DNA from: Chrysochromulina tobinii
Taxonomy: Eukaryota > Haptophyta > Prymnesiales > Chrysochromulinaceae
Assembly (NCBI GenBank): GCA_001275005.1
Contig: JWZX01002386.1
Span: 1-32,415 of the forward strand
Length of the DNA stretch: 32,415 nt
Direction of reading: 5' to 3'
The notes under the pieces were generated by a model. The model worked only from the letters and a program-made list of their open reading frames with translations. It was not told where the DNA came from and did no database searches. Made by a program: the position numbers and the translations under genes. Positions 18,831 to 27,130 of the stretch are shown here, piece by piece; position 1 is the first letter of the stretch; each line of letters opens with the position of its first letter.

Positions 18831-19580
18831 CTGGATCGGCTCGTGCGCGCGCGAGGCTGCGCGCGAGCTCGCCGAGCGTGCCGACATGGCGCTTGCCGAG
18901 GCCGAGCTCGCTGCCCGCGCCGAAGATGACGCCGACGACCAGGACGACCTCGCTGGGCTGCTTTCGGAGCTCGTCCTGACAGCGCCCGAGGCGCCCGCCC
19001 CGCCAGCGCCCGTGCCTGCTGCGACCCCAACGGGTCTCGAGATCCCGGGCCGCGTCATGCCCTCCGTCTTCTCGTCGGAGAGCTTTTACGCGAACGTCGC
19101 CAACGAGGTCGAGCTCCTCGGTCAGCTGCCGCAGCTCGTCGTGGGCCAGCCTGTGCCGGCGACCCTCGACGTCTTGCCGACGGCTGTCCTAGCACGCGTA
19201 GTCGGCCTCGCCGCCGACGCGGACCTGTTCGTACTCTGCGAGGTATCGCACGGCTTCCAGCTCGCCGTCCATGAGCACGTCGACAGCGTCTACGCGGACG
19301 AGGAGCGCGCTCGCAAAGGCTCCTGGGGCCCCCATGGAATCGACCAGTCAATCTGGCTTGGTTCTGACTCCTCGGCTACTGACACGGACGATGAGACCAT
19401 CGAGGCACTGCCTCGCCCGCGCAGCTACGGATACCTCAAGTTCCTCTGCGCGGTCACCGCCGTGTCGCTGCTCGCCTGGCTGATCTCCTGCGCCCTTGCC
19501 GTCCGTTCGACGATCGCCAGGGTGCTCGACGCGGCTACCGACGCCAGCGTCATGACGTTGCTCAGGGCGCACACCGGGTC
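18831..19580 (+). CDS. Reading frame of unknown origin with F-box-like stretch and one membrane segment (partial)
   Basis: The open frame runs to 19776 with its first ATG at 18886. Only the part up to about 19580 looks protein-like, because beyond it the sequence is antisense to gag. Numbered from ATG 18886: residues 1-45 are acidic then Pro-rich. Residues 92-133 (VLPTAVLARVVGLAADADLF, then VLCEVSHGFQLAVHEHV) have F-box-like spacing. Residues 160-172 are Ser/Asp-rich, and 184-206 form a transmembrane segment. I cannot assign it to a copia protein. It could be host sequence captured in the rearrangement, or an accessory frame of the element. No start in good context or end of its own is visible. 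Confidence 0.35.
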
Positions 19581-20982
19581 TGGCGCCGGGCGCGTTGCCG
19601 GGCAAGAACTTCCGGAAGGGGGTCGAGGCCGAGAAGCGCTTCGGCATCGGCTTGAACGGCGTGCGCTGGCCGCGAGGGGGCGGCCGCCGGCCGCCGACGC
19701 TCGCGCCGTACTTGGTCAGCCCGTTCTCCTCCTTGCGCTTGGCTGCGCTGGTGTGCAGGGCGATCAAGAACTGTGACGTCCTGAGCTTTTTGGGAGACGG
19801 GCACAGGCGCGCGGGGTGTCCAGCACCGCCGCAGTTGTGGCACAGCAGCTCGATAGACATTTGGTCATCGGCATCGAAGCAGAATTCGACGGAGAACTCG
19901 TCGCCGCCGTCGCCCTCGATGGAGGAGCGTGCGAGCTCGGCATGGCCAGCCAGACGCCAGTCCGACGTGGTCACCGTGCCACGCGTGAGCGAGTAGCCGG
20001 CCTCCGTGAGCTCGACGAGCGTGCGCGAGGGCGAGCCGCCGCGGACAAAGGGCGGGGGAGCAACGGGCGCACGCTCGGCGTCGGCGAGCAGGGAGAAAGC
20101 CTGGTCGCTGACGACGTTTAGGGTATGCCGCCGGCGAGCCTTGCCCGCCTGGCCTGTGGCCGCCGCAGGCGGTAGGGCGTTCGACTTAACGGCCGACTCC
20201 CACTGCCCTTGCCAGAACATGATGATGCCGTTGAAGTCTCGCGGCCGTGGGCCACCGGCGAGCGGTGCGGCGAGTTGGAACTGCCGCACGCCTGGCGTGC
20301 CCGGCACGCCCTCGATGGAGTCGAGCTCCTTCTTAGCCTCCAGCGCGAACATCTTCGACCCGTGCTCGATCATGGAGAGCAGCTTTTCGCACAGCTGGTC
20401 GTCGTTGAAGCGCCGCGCGACCGGGAAGTCAGCGTTCACGACGCGCAGCAGCTTGACCGAGTCGGTGACCGTGTTCACGGAGATCCCGACGTCGGTGATG
20501 ATCTCGATCTGCCAGAACGCGATGGTCATATCCTGCAGGTCGCCCGTCGTGGGCGGCTTGATGACCTGCTGCATGATCCAGTCGTACGTATCCGGGCCGT
20601 TCTGGAAGAATGACGACAGCGGGTCACCGATGAGGTCGAGCGTGGACTGGTCGTCGAGGTGCATGATGAGGAAGCTGAAGCTCTCCTTCAGGCGAGCCTT
20701 GCGAGCTTGCCTTCCAGCGATAGCACCAACTCCTGCTGGGCCGAGCGGAGCGCCTGGCGCCAGGACGGTACCTGCTGGCGCTGGCAAGATGATCGGCTGA
20801 CCATATGCGACGGCGTACGCGTCGACGCGTAGGAAGCAGTCGCTGATAGAGTATCCTTGCGTGTCAGTCTTGCCGCCATGCAGTAGCAGGTCCCTCTGGA
20901 ACCTCTTGCCTGCTGGCCCTGGCAGCATGTTAAATTGCGGAAACAGAATCTTGATGTCCACATTCTTGGTGGGCCTTGCCAT
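19348..20982 (-). CDS. Copia Gag-like protein with CCHC zinc knuckle
   Basis: The protein has 544 residues from ATG 20982, but only residues 1 to about 465 (down to about 19590) look like genuine Gag; the rest is antisense to the plus-strand frame beyond the rearrangement junction. Residues 1-270 form a helical Gag-type region (for example DTYDWIMQQVIKPPTTGDLQ). A Pro-rich linker follows. The zinc knuckle is at 381-394 (CHNCGGAGHPARLC, spacing CX2CX4HX4C), which in Gag binds element RNA during particle assembly. A basic stretch (KRKEENGLTKYGASVGGRRP) comes after it. The native C-terminus, the protease and the integrase core that should follow are missing. The coding orientation matches the RT-RNase H frame. 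Confidence 0.75.
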   Translation of the reverse strand: MARPTKNVDIKILFPQFNMLPGPAGKRFQRDLLLHGGKTDTQGYSISDCFLRVDAYAVAYGQPIILPAPAGTVLAPGAPLGPAGVGAIAGRQARKARLKESFSFLIMHLDDQSTLDLIGDPLSSFFQNGPDTYDWIMQQVIKPPTTGDLQDMTIAFWQIEIITDVGISVNTVTDSVKLLRVVNADFPVARRFNDDQLCEKLLSMIEHGSKMFALEAKKELDSIEGVPGTPGVRQFQLAAPLAGGPRPRDFNGIIMFWQGQWESAVKSNALPPAAATGQAGKARRRHTLNVVSDQAFSLLADAERAPVAPPPFVRGGSPSRTLVELTEAGYSLTRGTVTTSDWRLAGHAELARSSIEGDGGDEFSVEFCFDADDQMSIELLCHNCGGAGHPARLCPSPKKLRTSQFLIALHTSAAKRKEENGLTKYGASVGGRRPPPRGQRTPFKPMPKRFSASTPFRKFLPGNAPGARPGVRPEQRHDAGVGSRVEHPGDRRTDGKGAGDQPGEQRHGGDRAEELEVSVAARARQCLDGLIVRVSSRGVRTKPD

Positions 20983-21466
20983 TGTTGCGGGAGAAGTAGA
21001 TGATGATCCGGGTGGCTTCCCGGCGGTTGCACCACGTTGTCTTATTCACGATACGGCTCAATACCGCTCGCGCCTGCCTAGCGCGCCTCTTCGCACGGAG
21101 GCGGCCGAAAACCAGTGCTTGGTTTTACTCCGACCAACAAAGACACAAAATGACGAGACATGCCACAATGACGAACCGGAAAGACATCCAGTACAGCATG
21201 CATGTTCTCGTGATGACATGGTCAAGCACGACACCCCCACTTGGGGTATCCGGCACACACACCTGTAGCCCCAGTTCAGAGGATCCCCACAACGACTTGT
21301 GAATGTTTCCGCATGTTATGGTTTTCTGAAGTGGGTTGCATGCACCATGCAGGGTCGAAGATGAAATGTAACCGATGAAGCTCGCAAAACACCGCCTCCT
21401 CGACGATCCCCCTCACGGGGTGTTACCTAACCGATGCTGAGGCTCATCTATTCCCACAGCAACATA
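20983..21466. other. Spacer between Gag start and PARP-like gene end
   Basis: This 484-bp region should contain the 5' long terminal repeat of the element, but no match to 16104-16514 could be seen. It holds the inverted partial copy of the PARP-like gene's start (21331-21369) and a small hairpin-capable CCCCTCACGGGG at about 21410. Its base composition is less GC-rich than the genes. Confidence 0.45.
21331..21369 (+). repeat. Inverted partial copy of the PARP-like gene's 5' end
   Basis: The first 17 bases, GTGGGTTGCATGCACCA, are identical to the minus strand from 24115, which spans the ATG at 24106. The similarity continues with few changes (CAGGGtCGAAGAtGAAAtGT against CAGGGgCGAAGAcGAAAcGT after a 2-nt insertion) for about 39 bp. 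The copies face each other 2.7 kb apart, on either side of the gene. After 21369 the copy soon meets a stop codon. Confidence 0.75.
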
Positions 21467-24106
21467 TCACATGTCACCTTCACCCGAGCCATAGAGCTCT
21501 ACCCGAGCCACCTCGCGCGCGAGTCGAGCGAGCTCTCGAGCGTGCTCGGTTCCCTGCGGAAGATAACAGGGCAGCAGCGCCGCCTCCTCGGAGAAAACGT
21601 AGGTCGCCTGCGCGTGGTCGATCGGTCCCTCCTCTCCTGGTAAGCCCAGGAGCAGGAAGGTGGCTCGCGGCCCATCCGCGTGGAGGAGCGCGCGGGCGAA
21701 GTTGAGCGAAGCAAAGATCGAGCCGGTGCCGTGACGGCTGGCAAGATTCGTCGAGAACTTGACCGCTGCGCCGTCGGGCAGCCGGAGGCCCTCCGCCACG
21801 ATGGCCTCTGCGTTGGCACTGCGCGTCCCGTGGAAGAGTACCAGCACGGGTGGTGGCGGCAGCTGGAGCGCTCGGCGCCAAAGCTCCTGGCGGCGATGGC
21901 AGGCCACGAATCGAGCAGCGAGCGACCAGCTGGCCACGCACGATTCCGTGGCGTCAGCCTTCACCTCCACCTTGGTCATCGCTTCCCGAAGGGCCGTACA
22001 CAGCTCTCGACCCTGACTCAACACTGCTTCCAGCTCCTTCTCGACGTCCAATTCCAACGCGACCATGGCGATGTCAACTCCAAGCTCGGTGGCCCGTTGC
22101 ACAAGCCCCGCCGGGCAGCCCGCGGTGAGCTCAGCCCGTGCCGCCGACACCGCCACTCGCTGCGCCTCCATCTGCTGCCGCTCAAGCGTCGCCTGCTGAG
22201 CGGCTTGCCTGTGCTGAGCGGCTTGCCTGTGCTCAGCGTCTCTACGCCGGATCACTTCGAGCCTTGCCTCCTCAGCCGTCCGCTTTTCGCGTTCGCGCCG
22301 CTGGAGCTCGAGCTGCTGCTTGAGCTCCAGGGCTATCTCGCGCTCTCGACAGCGGCGGGCTGCCGCGCGGGCACTCTCCGCGGCCGCCTCGTCGGCTGCC
22401 GCCTTCTCGGCTGCCGCCTTCTCGGCTGCCGCCTTCTCGGCTGCCGCCTTCTCGGCCGCCACCTTTTCGGCCGCCGCAGGTTCCTTGAATTGGGTACCGG
22501 TGGCAGCGGCGCTGTTGCGTGACGCGAGCAGCATGTTTTGGTTGAGTGCTCTCTCCCTTGCAACCTCCCTGCGCCTTGCCGCGGCCGCCTTCATGGCCTC
22601 AGTCAATTTCTCGGCAGCCTCACTGCGCCTTGCCGCAATGGCATACTCCAGCCGGTCGGCGTGGCTAGGCCTCGCCGCAGGCTCCATGGGTAGCGCCACG
22701 TGCACTCCGAGGCCGCGGATGTCATTCTCCGCCCTCTGGTCGACCGCCTGCTTCGAGAGCACGAGCACGATGCTTTCCCTCGCAGCTAACGTCTTCTTCG
22801 CACAGGTAGGACTGGCAGTCACCAGGTAGGGAGATGCGGCGACGCGCGCAGTCTCCAGAGCATCATTGAGCATGGGTGCAATACGTTGCTCGTACCAGTT
22901 GCTCGCACCAGCCGTTCGGTCACGCATCACGTTCTCCGCGCGGAGCTCACGCGCGAGCTCACGATCTCGGACGCCGAGATCACGCACCACGCTCTCCGCG
23001 CGGAGCTCATGCGCTCCGTGACGCTCGCCACGACGCTCTACGTGATGCTTGCCATGACGCTCGCCCGTTGCATGCTCTCCCAGGTCGCGCCGCTGCTGCG
23101 GAATGGCTGTGAACATGCGGACGGGCTTTCCTGGCTCGTCGGCTTGTAGTTGGCAGGCAACCAGCTGGGAGCGTCGCGTTTGGTCACCCGGCCGGCTCCA
23201 CGCACCTCTCGGCTCATATCTCGCGCCTGCAGCGGCTAACTCGAGCGCGCCACGCATAGCTCGCCACTGATCAAGTGGAGAGCTCACCATGCGATAGCCA
23301 ATCGCATCAGCATGCGAGAAATCGCACCCCGGATGTGGGCCAGCAAAGGCCCTGTTCGACACCCGCGCGGCAGGCGGAGCGGCAACCGTTGCACGTGCAG
23401 CAACGGCCTCGTTTGCCGCATGGACCAATGCGTGGTCAACCGCGTTCTTGACGGACGGGTGCACATTGACCAGGCGCTCGTACCAGCTGCTAAGCCCAGC
23501 GGCCTCAGTGGCCGCCCGACGAGTAGCTGCAGCCGCTTCGGCCGCCGCAAGGTACGCGCTTGCGAGCACATAATCACCACTTGCCTCTGAAGCCTGCGCG
23601 GAAGCCTCGTTGCGGGTTTGCGTACTGCGCCACGCGTCTCGCTCGGCCTGAGTACTGCCCTGCGGTGACGTCGCCACCAAGGCACTCAGGTGCGCTCGCT
23701 CCTTTACAAGCTGCAGCCACTCGTCATGGAACCCACTTGTGGCCGAGCTCGGCCTCTTCAAGGGTGATTGGGTTGTTTGGGGCGTGCGTGCTACAGATGG
23801 TGGTTTGCCCACAGTCTGCGATACGCTGGATGAGGAGGGTCCGTGAAGGACTTGTGGCAAGGGCGCGCCTGCCGTCGGCCGCGTGGGTTGCCTGCAGTTG
23901 ATTTGAGATCTTTCTGTACCAGCTTTCTCTGTGGCGTTCGGCGGCGTGAGCGCGAGCTTCAGAGGAATGAAAGAGCTTCCTCTGGCGTTCATACCAAAAT
24001 TGCGCTCACGCTTCTGTCTCCGGGCCTCGCACCGCGCACACACGTAACACGACTTTGGCTCGGGACACGCATAAAAAAACGTTTCGTCTTCGCCCCTGTG
24101 GTGCAT
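21467..24106 (-). CDS. PARP-like ADP-ribosyltransferase-fold protein with Ala-Glu-Lys coiled coil
   Basis: The protein has 879 residues from ATG 24106. The N-terminus has a Cys/His cluster (MHHRGEDE, then YACPEPKSCYVCARCEAR) that could bind zinc. The middle is Ala-rich and disordered, with two similar HxELRAExVxRD segments near residues 365-400. Residues of about 555-590 are an AAAEK pentapeptide repeat leading into a long charged coiled coil. The C-terminal 125 residues resemble a PARP catalytic domain: LVLFHGTRSANAEAIVAEGL holds the NAD-binding His, RHGTGSIFASLNFARAL sits where GxYFA is expected, and ATYVFSEEAALLPCYLP matches the family's closing strand. The usual Tyr is Ile and the usual Glu is Thr, so the triad is H-I-T. 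That suggests mono-transfer or loss of activity (inference). Location and target are unknown. The gene diverges from the TMEM16 gene. Confidence 0.68.
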   Translation of the reverse strand: MHHRGEDETFFYACPEPKSCYVCARCEARRQKRERNFGMNARGSSFIPLKLALTPPNATEKAGTERSQINCRQPTRPTAGAPLPQVLHGPSSSSVSQTVGKPPSVARTPQTTQSPLKRPSSATSGFHDEWLQLVKERAHLSALVATSPQGSTQAERDAWRSTQTRNEASAQASEASGDYVLASAYLAAAEAAAATRRAATEAAGLSSWYERLVNVHPSVKNAVDHALVHAANEAVAARATVAAPPAARVSNRAFAGPHPGCDFSHADAIGYRMVSSPLDQWRAMRGALELAAAGARYEPRGAWSRPGDQTRRSQLVACQLQADEPGKPVRMFTAIPQQRRDLGEHATGERHGKHHVERRGERHGAHELRAESVVRDLGVRDRELARELRAENVMRDRTAGASNWYEQRIAPMLNDALETARVAASPYLVTASPTCAKKTLAARESIVLVLSKQAVDQRAENDIRGLGVHVALPMEPAARPSHADRLEYAIAARRSEAAEKLTEAMKAAAARRREVARERALNQNMLLASRNSAAATGTQFKEPAAAEKVAAEKAAAEKAAAEKAAAEKAAADEAAAESARAAARRCREREIALELKQQLELQRREREKRTAEEARLEVIRRRDAEHRQAAQHRQAAQQATLERQQMEAQRVAVSAARAELTAGCPAGLVQRATELGVDIAMVALELDVEKELEAVLSQGRELCTALREAMTKVEVKADATESCVASWSLAARFVACHRRQELWRRALQLPPPPVLVLFHGTRSANAEAIVAEGLRLPDGAAVKFSTNLASRHGTGSIFASLNFARALLHADGPRATFLLLGLPGEEGPIDHAQATYVFSEEAALLPCYLPQGTEHARELARLAREVARVELYGSGEGDM
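22389..22478 (-). repeat. 15-bp tandem repeat encoding AAAEK units
   Basis: About six tandem 15-bp units (plus-strand word GGCTGCCGCCTTCTC, with variants at both ends) lie inside the PARP-like gene. They encode helix-favouring AAAEK pentapeptides. The central units are identical, which points to recent slippage or unequal exchange. Confidence 0.9.
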
Positions 24107-24460
24107 GCAACCCACAGACCCGCAAAATTAGCATCTGTTAGTCATGCTGCCAGGGTCGGCGAAGGCGCTGATCCTCGCCCTCTCGGCAGTTTAGCCACGA
24201 CGCCCTCTCGGCGCCGCACGCCGAAGAGGCAACGGCCCAGATAAAACTCTCGTAAATCAGACTTTTGAAACTCATCAGTCTCAGCGAAACCACGTTTGAA
24301 ACGTGTGGAGCTGACCCAAACACGACGCACCGACCGGTCTCTTGCCAACTTTTGCTAAACGACATTTAACGAAACATAGCCAAATTAGGCCGAGACCGAT
24401 TTAGCCACTGGCTTTCGCAACATTGAATTTCCTCATGTTCATCATGGAATTGGACTCCCG
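24107..24460. promoter_or_regulatory. Divergent promoter region with CACGTTT-AAACGTG palindrome
   Basis: These 354 bp lie between the starts of the PARP-like gene (-) and the TMEM16 gene (+). A near-perfect palindrome, CACGTTTGAAACGTG, spans 24291-24305 (7-bp arms, one central base), with ACGTG half-sites as in bZIP/bHLH targets. TTTAGCC occurs three times (near 24190, 24389 and 24401, one overlapping a GACCGA word). Lower GC than the genes supports a regulatory role, but the binding factors are unknown. Confidence 0.4.
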
Positions 24461-24464
24461 ATGA
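24435..24464 (+). CDS. Upstream ORF overlapping the TMEM16 start codon
   Basis: This is a nine-codon frame (MFIMELDSR) whose TGA overlaps the main ATG in the arrangement ATGA at 24461-24464. If the transcript starts upstream of 24435, ribosomes would terminate exactly at the main start, an arrangement that can favour reinitiation or reduce translation. The transcription start site is unknown, so this is a prediction. Confidence 0.35.
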   Translation: MFIMELDSR

Positions 24465-27130
24465 GCAGCACGACACAAGGCGCCTATGCACATCTGGACG
24501 ATGAGTTTCTTCCAACGGAGCCCCCGAGCACCGGGCAGGCGTATTTCGACCTCGTCCTCATCTTTCCGGCGGTTGATGCGAACAGTGACGCGGTGGAGCA
24601 GGCAGACAGTGACGCCGTAGAGAAGGCCACAGCCGAGCTCAAGCTGAAGCGACCGTCCTTCCGAGGGCTGCCGGGCGGCCCAAAGCGGCAGCGTGACATT
24701 GTCGCTGCACGCGCGCGCTCGATCGGCATCGAGGCCGTTGCTGATCTCTCTCGTGATCGAGACGAGGTGCTGCTCAAGCTGTCCGCTCCGGACGCGCTCC
24801 TCGAGAAGATGGCTGAGCACCTGACGATGGAGAAGCGGCTTAAGGCGGACAGGCGGGGCCGCGAGGGCTACTACACGGACTTCAAGGCCACTGAAAAGGA
24901 GCGCTTCGAGCCGGAAAGCCCGACGTGCTTCTTCAGCTCCCTCGAGCGCATCCGGCTGCTGCAGTCGCTGCTCGAGCTGCCGCAACACGAGGGTGGCTGC
25001 GGCCTCAACCTGGACGACCTGCTCGCGACAAAAGTGCTCACAGCAGTCGTATCTATTCACGAGATCGAGGGCAGGCGTACGGAGCTCATGCGCATCTGGG
25101 TTTCGCCGCCGCTCAAGCTCACTGTCAACCAGCCGCTCGACCGAGTCCGTGATTACTTCGGCGAGCGAATCGCCTTCTACTATGCCTTCACCGAGGAGCT
25201 CACGAACGCGATCCGGTACCCCGGTGCCATGGGTGGGATGCTCTTTATCGTTTCCGTAGTGTGGTTCGACGGCTCTACCGACAACATGTTCACGCCCATG
25301 TACTCCATGTTTATCCTCGTCTGGATCACCTATTTCCTAAAGAGGTGGAGACGCGCTGAGGCGAGGCTTGCGGCGCACTGGCACGTGGTCGACTATCGGG
25401 AGACGGAGCGGCAGAGGAAAGAGTTCGAAGGCGACGAGGCGCGCGGCTTCTACTCGGACGAGGGCTACTGGGTCCCCGTCCCCGATGATGAAGAGTACGC
25501 CGCCAAGGCGCCGCTGACGAAAAGGTTCTTGACAACAGTGCGCCAAGGACGCATGATGATCTCATATGTCCTCCTGACGCCCGTTCTGCTGTGCATGATC
25601 ACCATCATCACCATGCTCCTTTCGTACAAGTCGTTGGAGATGCTCCAGTTCTACCTGCTCTACGAGACCGACGGCAACCCGAGGACCCGAGGGAAGGACG
25701 GAGTGCAGCTGGGCTCTGCCATGATGGGCGCGATCAACGGCGTCTACGTCGCGGTGAGCAACCAGGTGTACCAGCGCGTGGCGCGGCGCCTCACCGACTG
25801 GGAGAATCACCGCACGCTGTCCGACTACGACGATGCGCTCATCGTCAAGACCATGATCTTCCAGTCCACCAACTCGTACGCGGCGTTTATCTACATCGCC
25901 TTTGTCCAGGCCAATGAGCTCGATTGGCTTTCATGGCTGACACACGTGCCAGAGTACTGCCACGACAAGACGCACTTCACCCTGACCGCGGAGCAGATCA
26001 AGGCGCAGTTTGAGCACCACGAGAATCCGTACTGCATGAACGACCTGTCGGCCTTCATGACCACGGCCTTGATCGTCAACATGCTGACCGGCAAGATCTT
26101 AGAATTTGTGAGGCCCTGGATCAAGGCGAAGCTCCGGGAAGCGGACGAGGAGTTCGCCATATACGCAGCGCAGACGGCCAAGGAGGAGACGGCGATCGAA
26201 CGGATCTGCTTCAAGATGCGCGTCCTCTGTGGCGGGCACTCGGCTGCGGTCAAGAATGCCGAGGCCTCAGGCGAGCAGGTCGTCATCGGCACGGAGACTG
26301 TGTACGAGGCGCAGGCGAAGCTCGAGCCTTTCGAGGGAATCTTCTCCGAGTACTCACGGATCGTGGTGCAGCTCGGCTACGTGGTGCTCTTCGCGCCCGC
26401 CTGCCCGCTCGCCTCGGCGCTGCTCTTTGTCTCCTTTTACTTCGAGCTTCGGACGGATGCGTATAAGCTGGTTTGCAACACGCGTCGGCCGGCCTACATG
26501 GGTGGGGAGGACATCGGCTCGTGGCAGACAGTGCTGCGTGTGCTTGCGGTGCTGGGTGTGCTGACAAATGTTGGTCTGGTCGGGGTCACCGCCACGACCC
26601 TCAAGCGCCTACTGCCGTTCAAGCTCCTCGGGATCATCGAGATCAACGAGAGCAACAAGCTCATGTTCTTGATCGTCGTCGAGCACCTGCTGCTCCTCGC
26701 GCAGTTCTGTGTGGTGACCATGATCCCGGATGTGCCCGAGGACCTTGCTATCGAGACTGCCTATCAACAGTGGCGCGCTAAGGCGCCGCGAGAGCCGCCA
26801 CCGCCGCCTCCCGCGCAGTGGGACGACGACGCGCTGCTCCGCATCTATGGGACTGCCGAGAAGGCGAACCTGGCATACAACGAGGCACCTAAGGATTTTC
26901 ACGCATATGACGAGGCATGCTCCAAGCCAGGCGAAGGCGCGGTGGCGCTGGACAACTTTGCAGCGCTTTCGGTGGACGGAGCCTCGTCCCGCGTCGTTTC
27001 TCGCGCGGGCAAGCAAGGCTCCGTTCTACCCGACGGGAGCATCCCAACCCATCGGAGCGGCACGCCGGGCATCTGGAAGACTCGGCGAGTCTCCGGCGAG
27101 CTGTCGAAATTCTGGGTTGTTGCTGCGTGA
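24461..27130 (+). CDS. TMEM16/anoctamin family membrane protein (Ca2+-activated channel or lipid scramblase)
   Basis: The protein has 889 residues, intronless. The N-terminal cytosolic domain (1-240) includes the family-typical ferredoxin-like pattern ending in DRVRDYFGERIAFYYAFTEE, just before the first membrane segment (IRYPGAMGGMLFIVSVVWF). About ten membrane segments follow. The best signature is FSEYSRIVVQLGYVVLFAPA (about 624-643), followed by PLASALLFVSFYFELRTDAY and RRPAYMGGEDIGSW. It matches the TM7-TM8 region of animal and fungal TMEM16 proteins. The TM8 Glu and Asp Ca2+ ligands (FELRTDA) and the first TM7 Glu are present, but the second TM7 acidic ligand is Arg (EYSR instead of EYxE). 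The TM10 segment ends MIPDVPED, also typical. A Pro-rich cytosolic tail follows. Channel versus scramblase cannot be told from sequence. Confidence 0.93.
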   Translation: MSSTTQGAYAHLDDEFLPTEPPSTGQAYFDLVLIFPAVDANSDAVEQADSDAVEKATAELKLKRPSFRGLPGGPKRQRDIVAARARSIGIEAVADLSRDRDEVLLKLSAPDALLEKMAEHLTMEKRLKADRRGREGYYTDFKATEKERFEPESPTCFFSSLERIRLLQSLLELPQHEGGCGLNLDDLLATKVLTAVVSIHEIEGRRTELMRIWVSPPLKLTVNQPLDRVRDYFGERIAFYYAFTEELTNAIRYPGAMGGMLFIVSVVWFDGSTDNMFTPMYSMFILVWITYFLKRWRRAEARLAAHWHVVDYRETERQRKEFEGDEARGFYSDEGYWVPVPDDEEYAAKAPLTKRFLTTVRQGRMMISYVLLTPVLLCMITIITMLLSYKSLEMLQFYLLYETDGNPRTRGKDGVQLGSAMMGAINGVYVAVSNQVYQRVARRLTDWENHRTLSDYDDALIVKTMIFQSTNSYAAFIYIAFVQANELDWLSWLTHVPEYCHDKTHFTLTAEQIKAQFEHHENPYCMNDLSAFMTTALIVNMLTGKILEFVRPWIKAKLREADEEFAIYAAQTAKEETAIERICFKMRVLCGGHSAAVKNAEASGEQVVIGTETVYEAQAKLEPFEGIFSEYSRIVVQLGYVVLFAPACPLASALLFVSFYFELRTDAYKLVCNTRRPAYMGGEDIGSWQTVLRVLAVLGVLTNVGLVGVTATTLKRLLPFKLLGIIEINESNKLMFLIVVEHLLLLAQFCVVTMIPDVPEDLAIETAYQQWRAKAPREPPPPPPAQWDDDALLRIYGTAEKANLAYNEAPKDFHAYDEACSKPGEGAVALDNFAALSVDGASSRVVSRAGKQGSVLPDGSIPTHRSGTPGIWKTRRVSGELSKFWVVAA

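Larger units (their letters stand above)
16515..20982. mobile_element. Rearranged Ty1/copia-type LTR retrotransposon
   Basis: The parts of a copia element are present but not collinear. On the minus strand are a gag-like protein with a zinc knuckle (20982 to about 19590) and RT plus RNase H (18080-16515). Between them, on the plus strand, lies the region that normally sits between integrase and RT (18095 to about 18830), followed by a plus-strand frame of unknown origin (18831 to about 19580). Protease and the integrase catalytic core were not found. I could not identify long terminal repeats, a primer-binding site or target-site duplications by eye, so the outer limits given are those of the coding remnants. 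Confidence 0.75.

Noticed and set aside
16104-21466. Long terminal repeats flanking the copia element
   Set aside because: I compared 16104-16514 with 20983-21466 by eye and saw no shared long block, primer-binding site or TG...CA boundaries. A self-alignment would be decisive.
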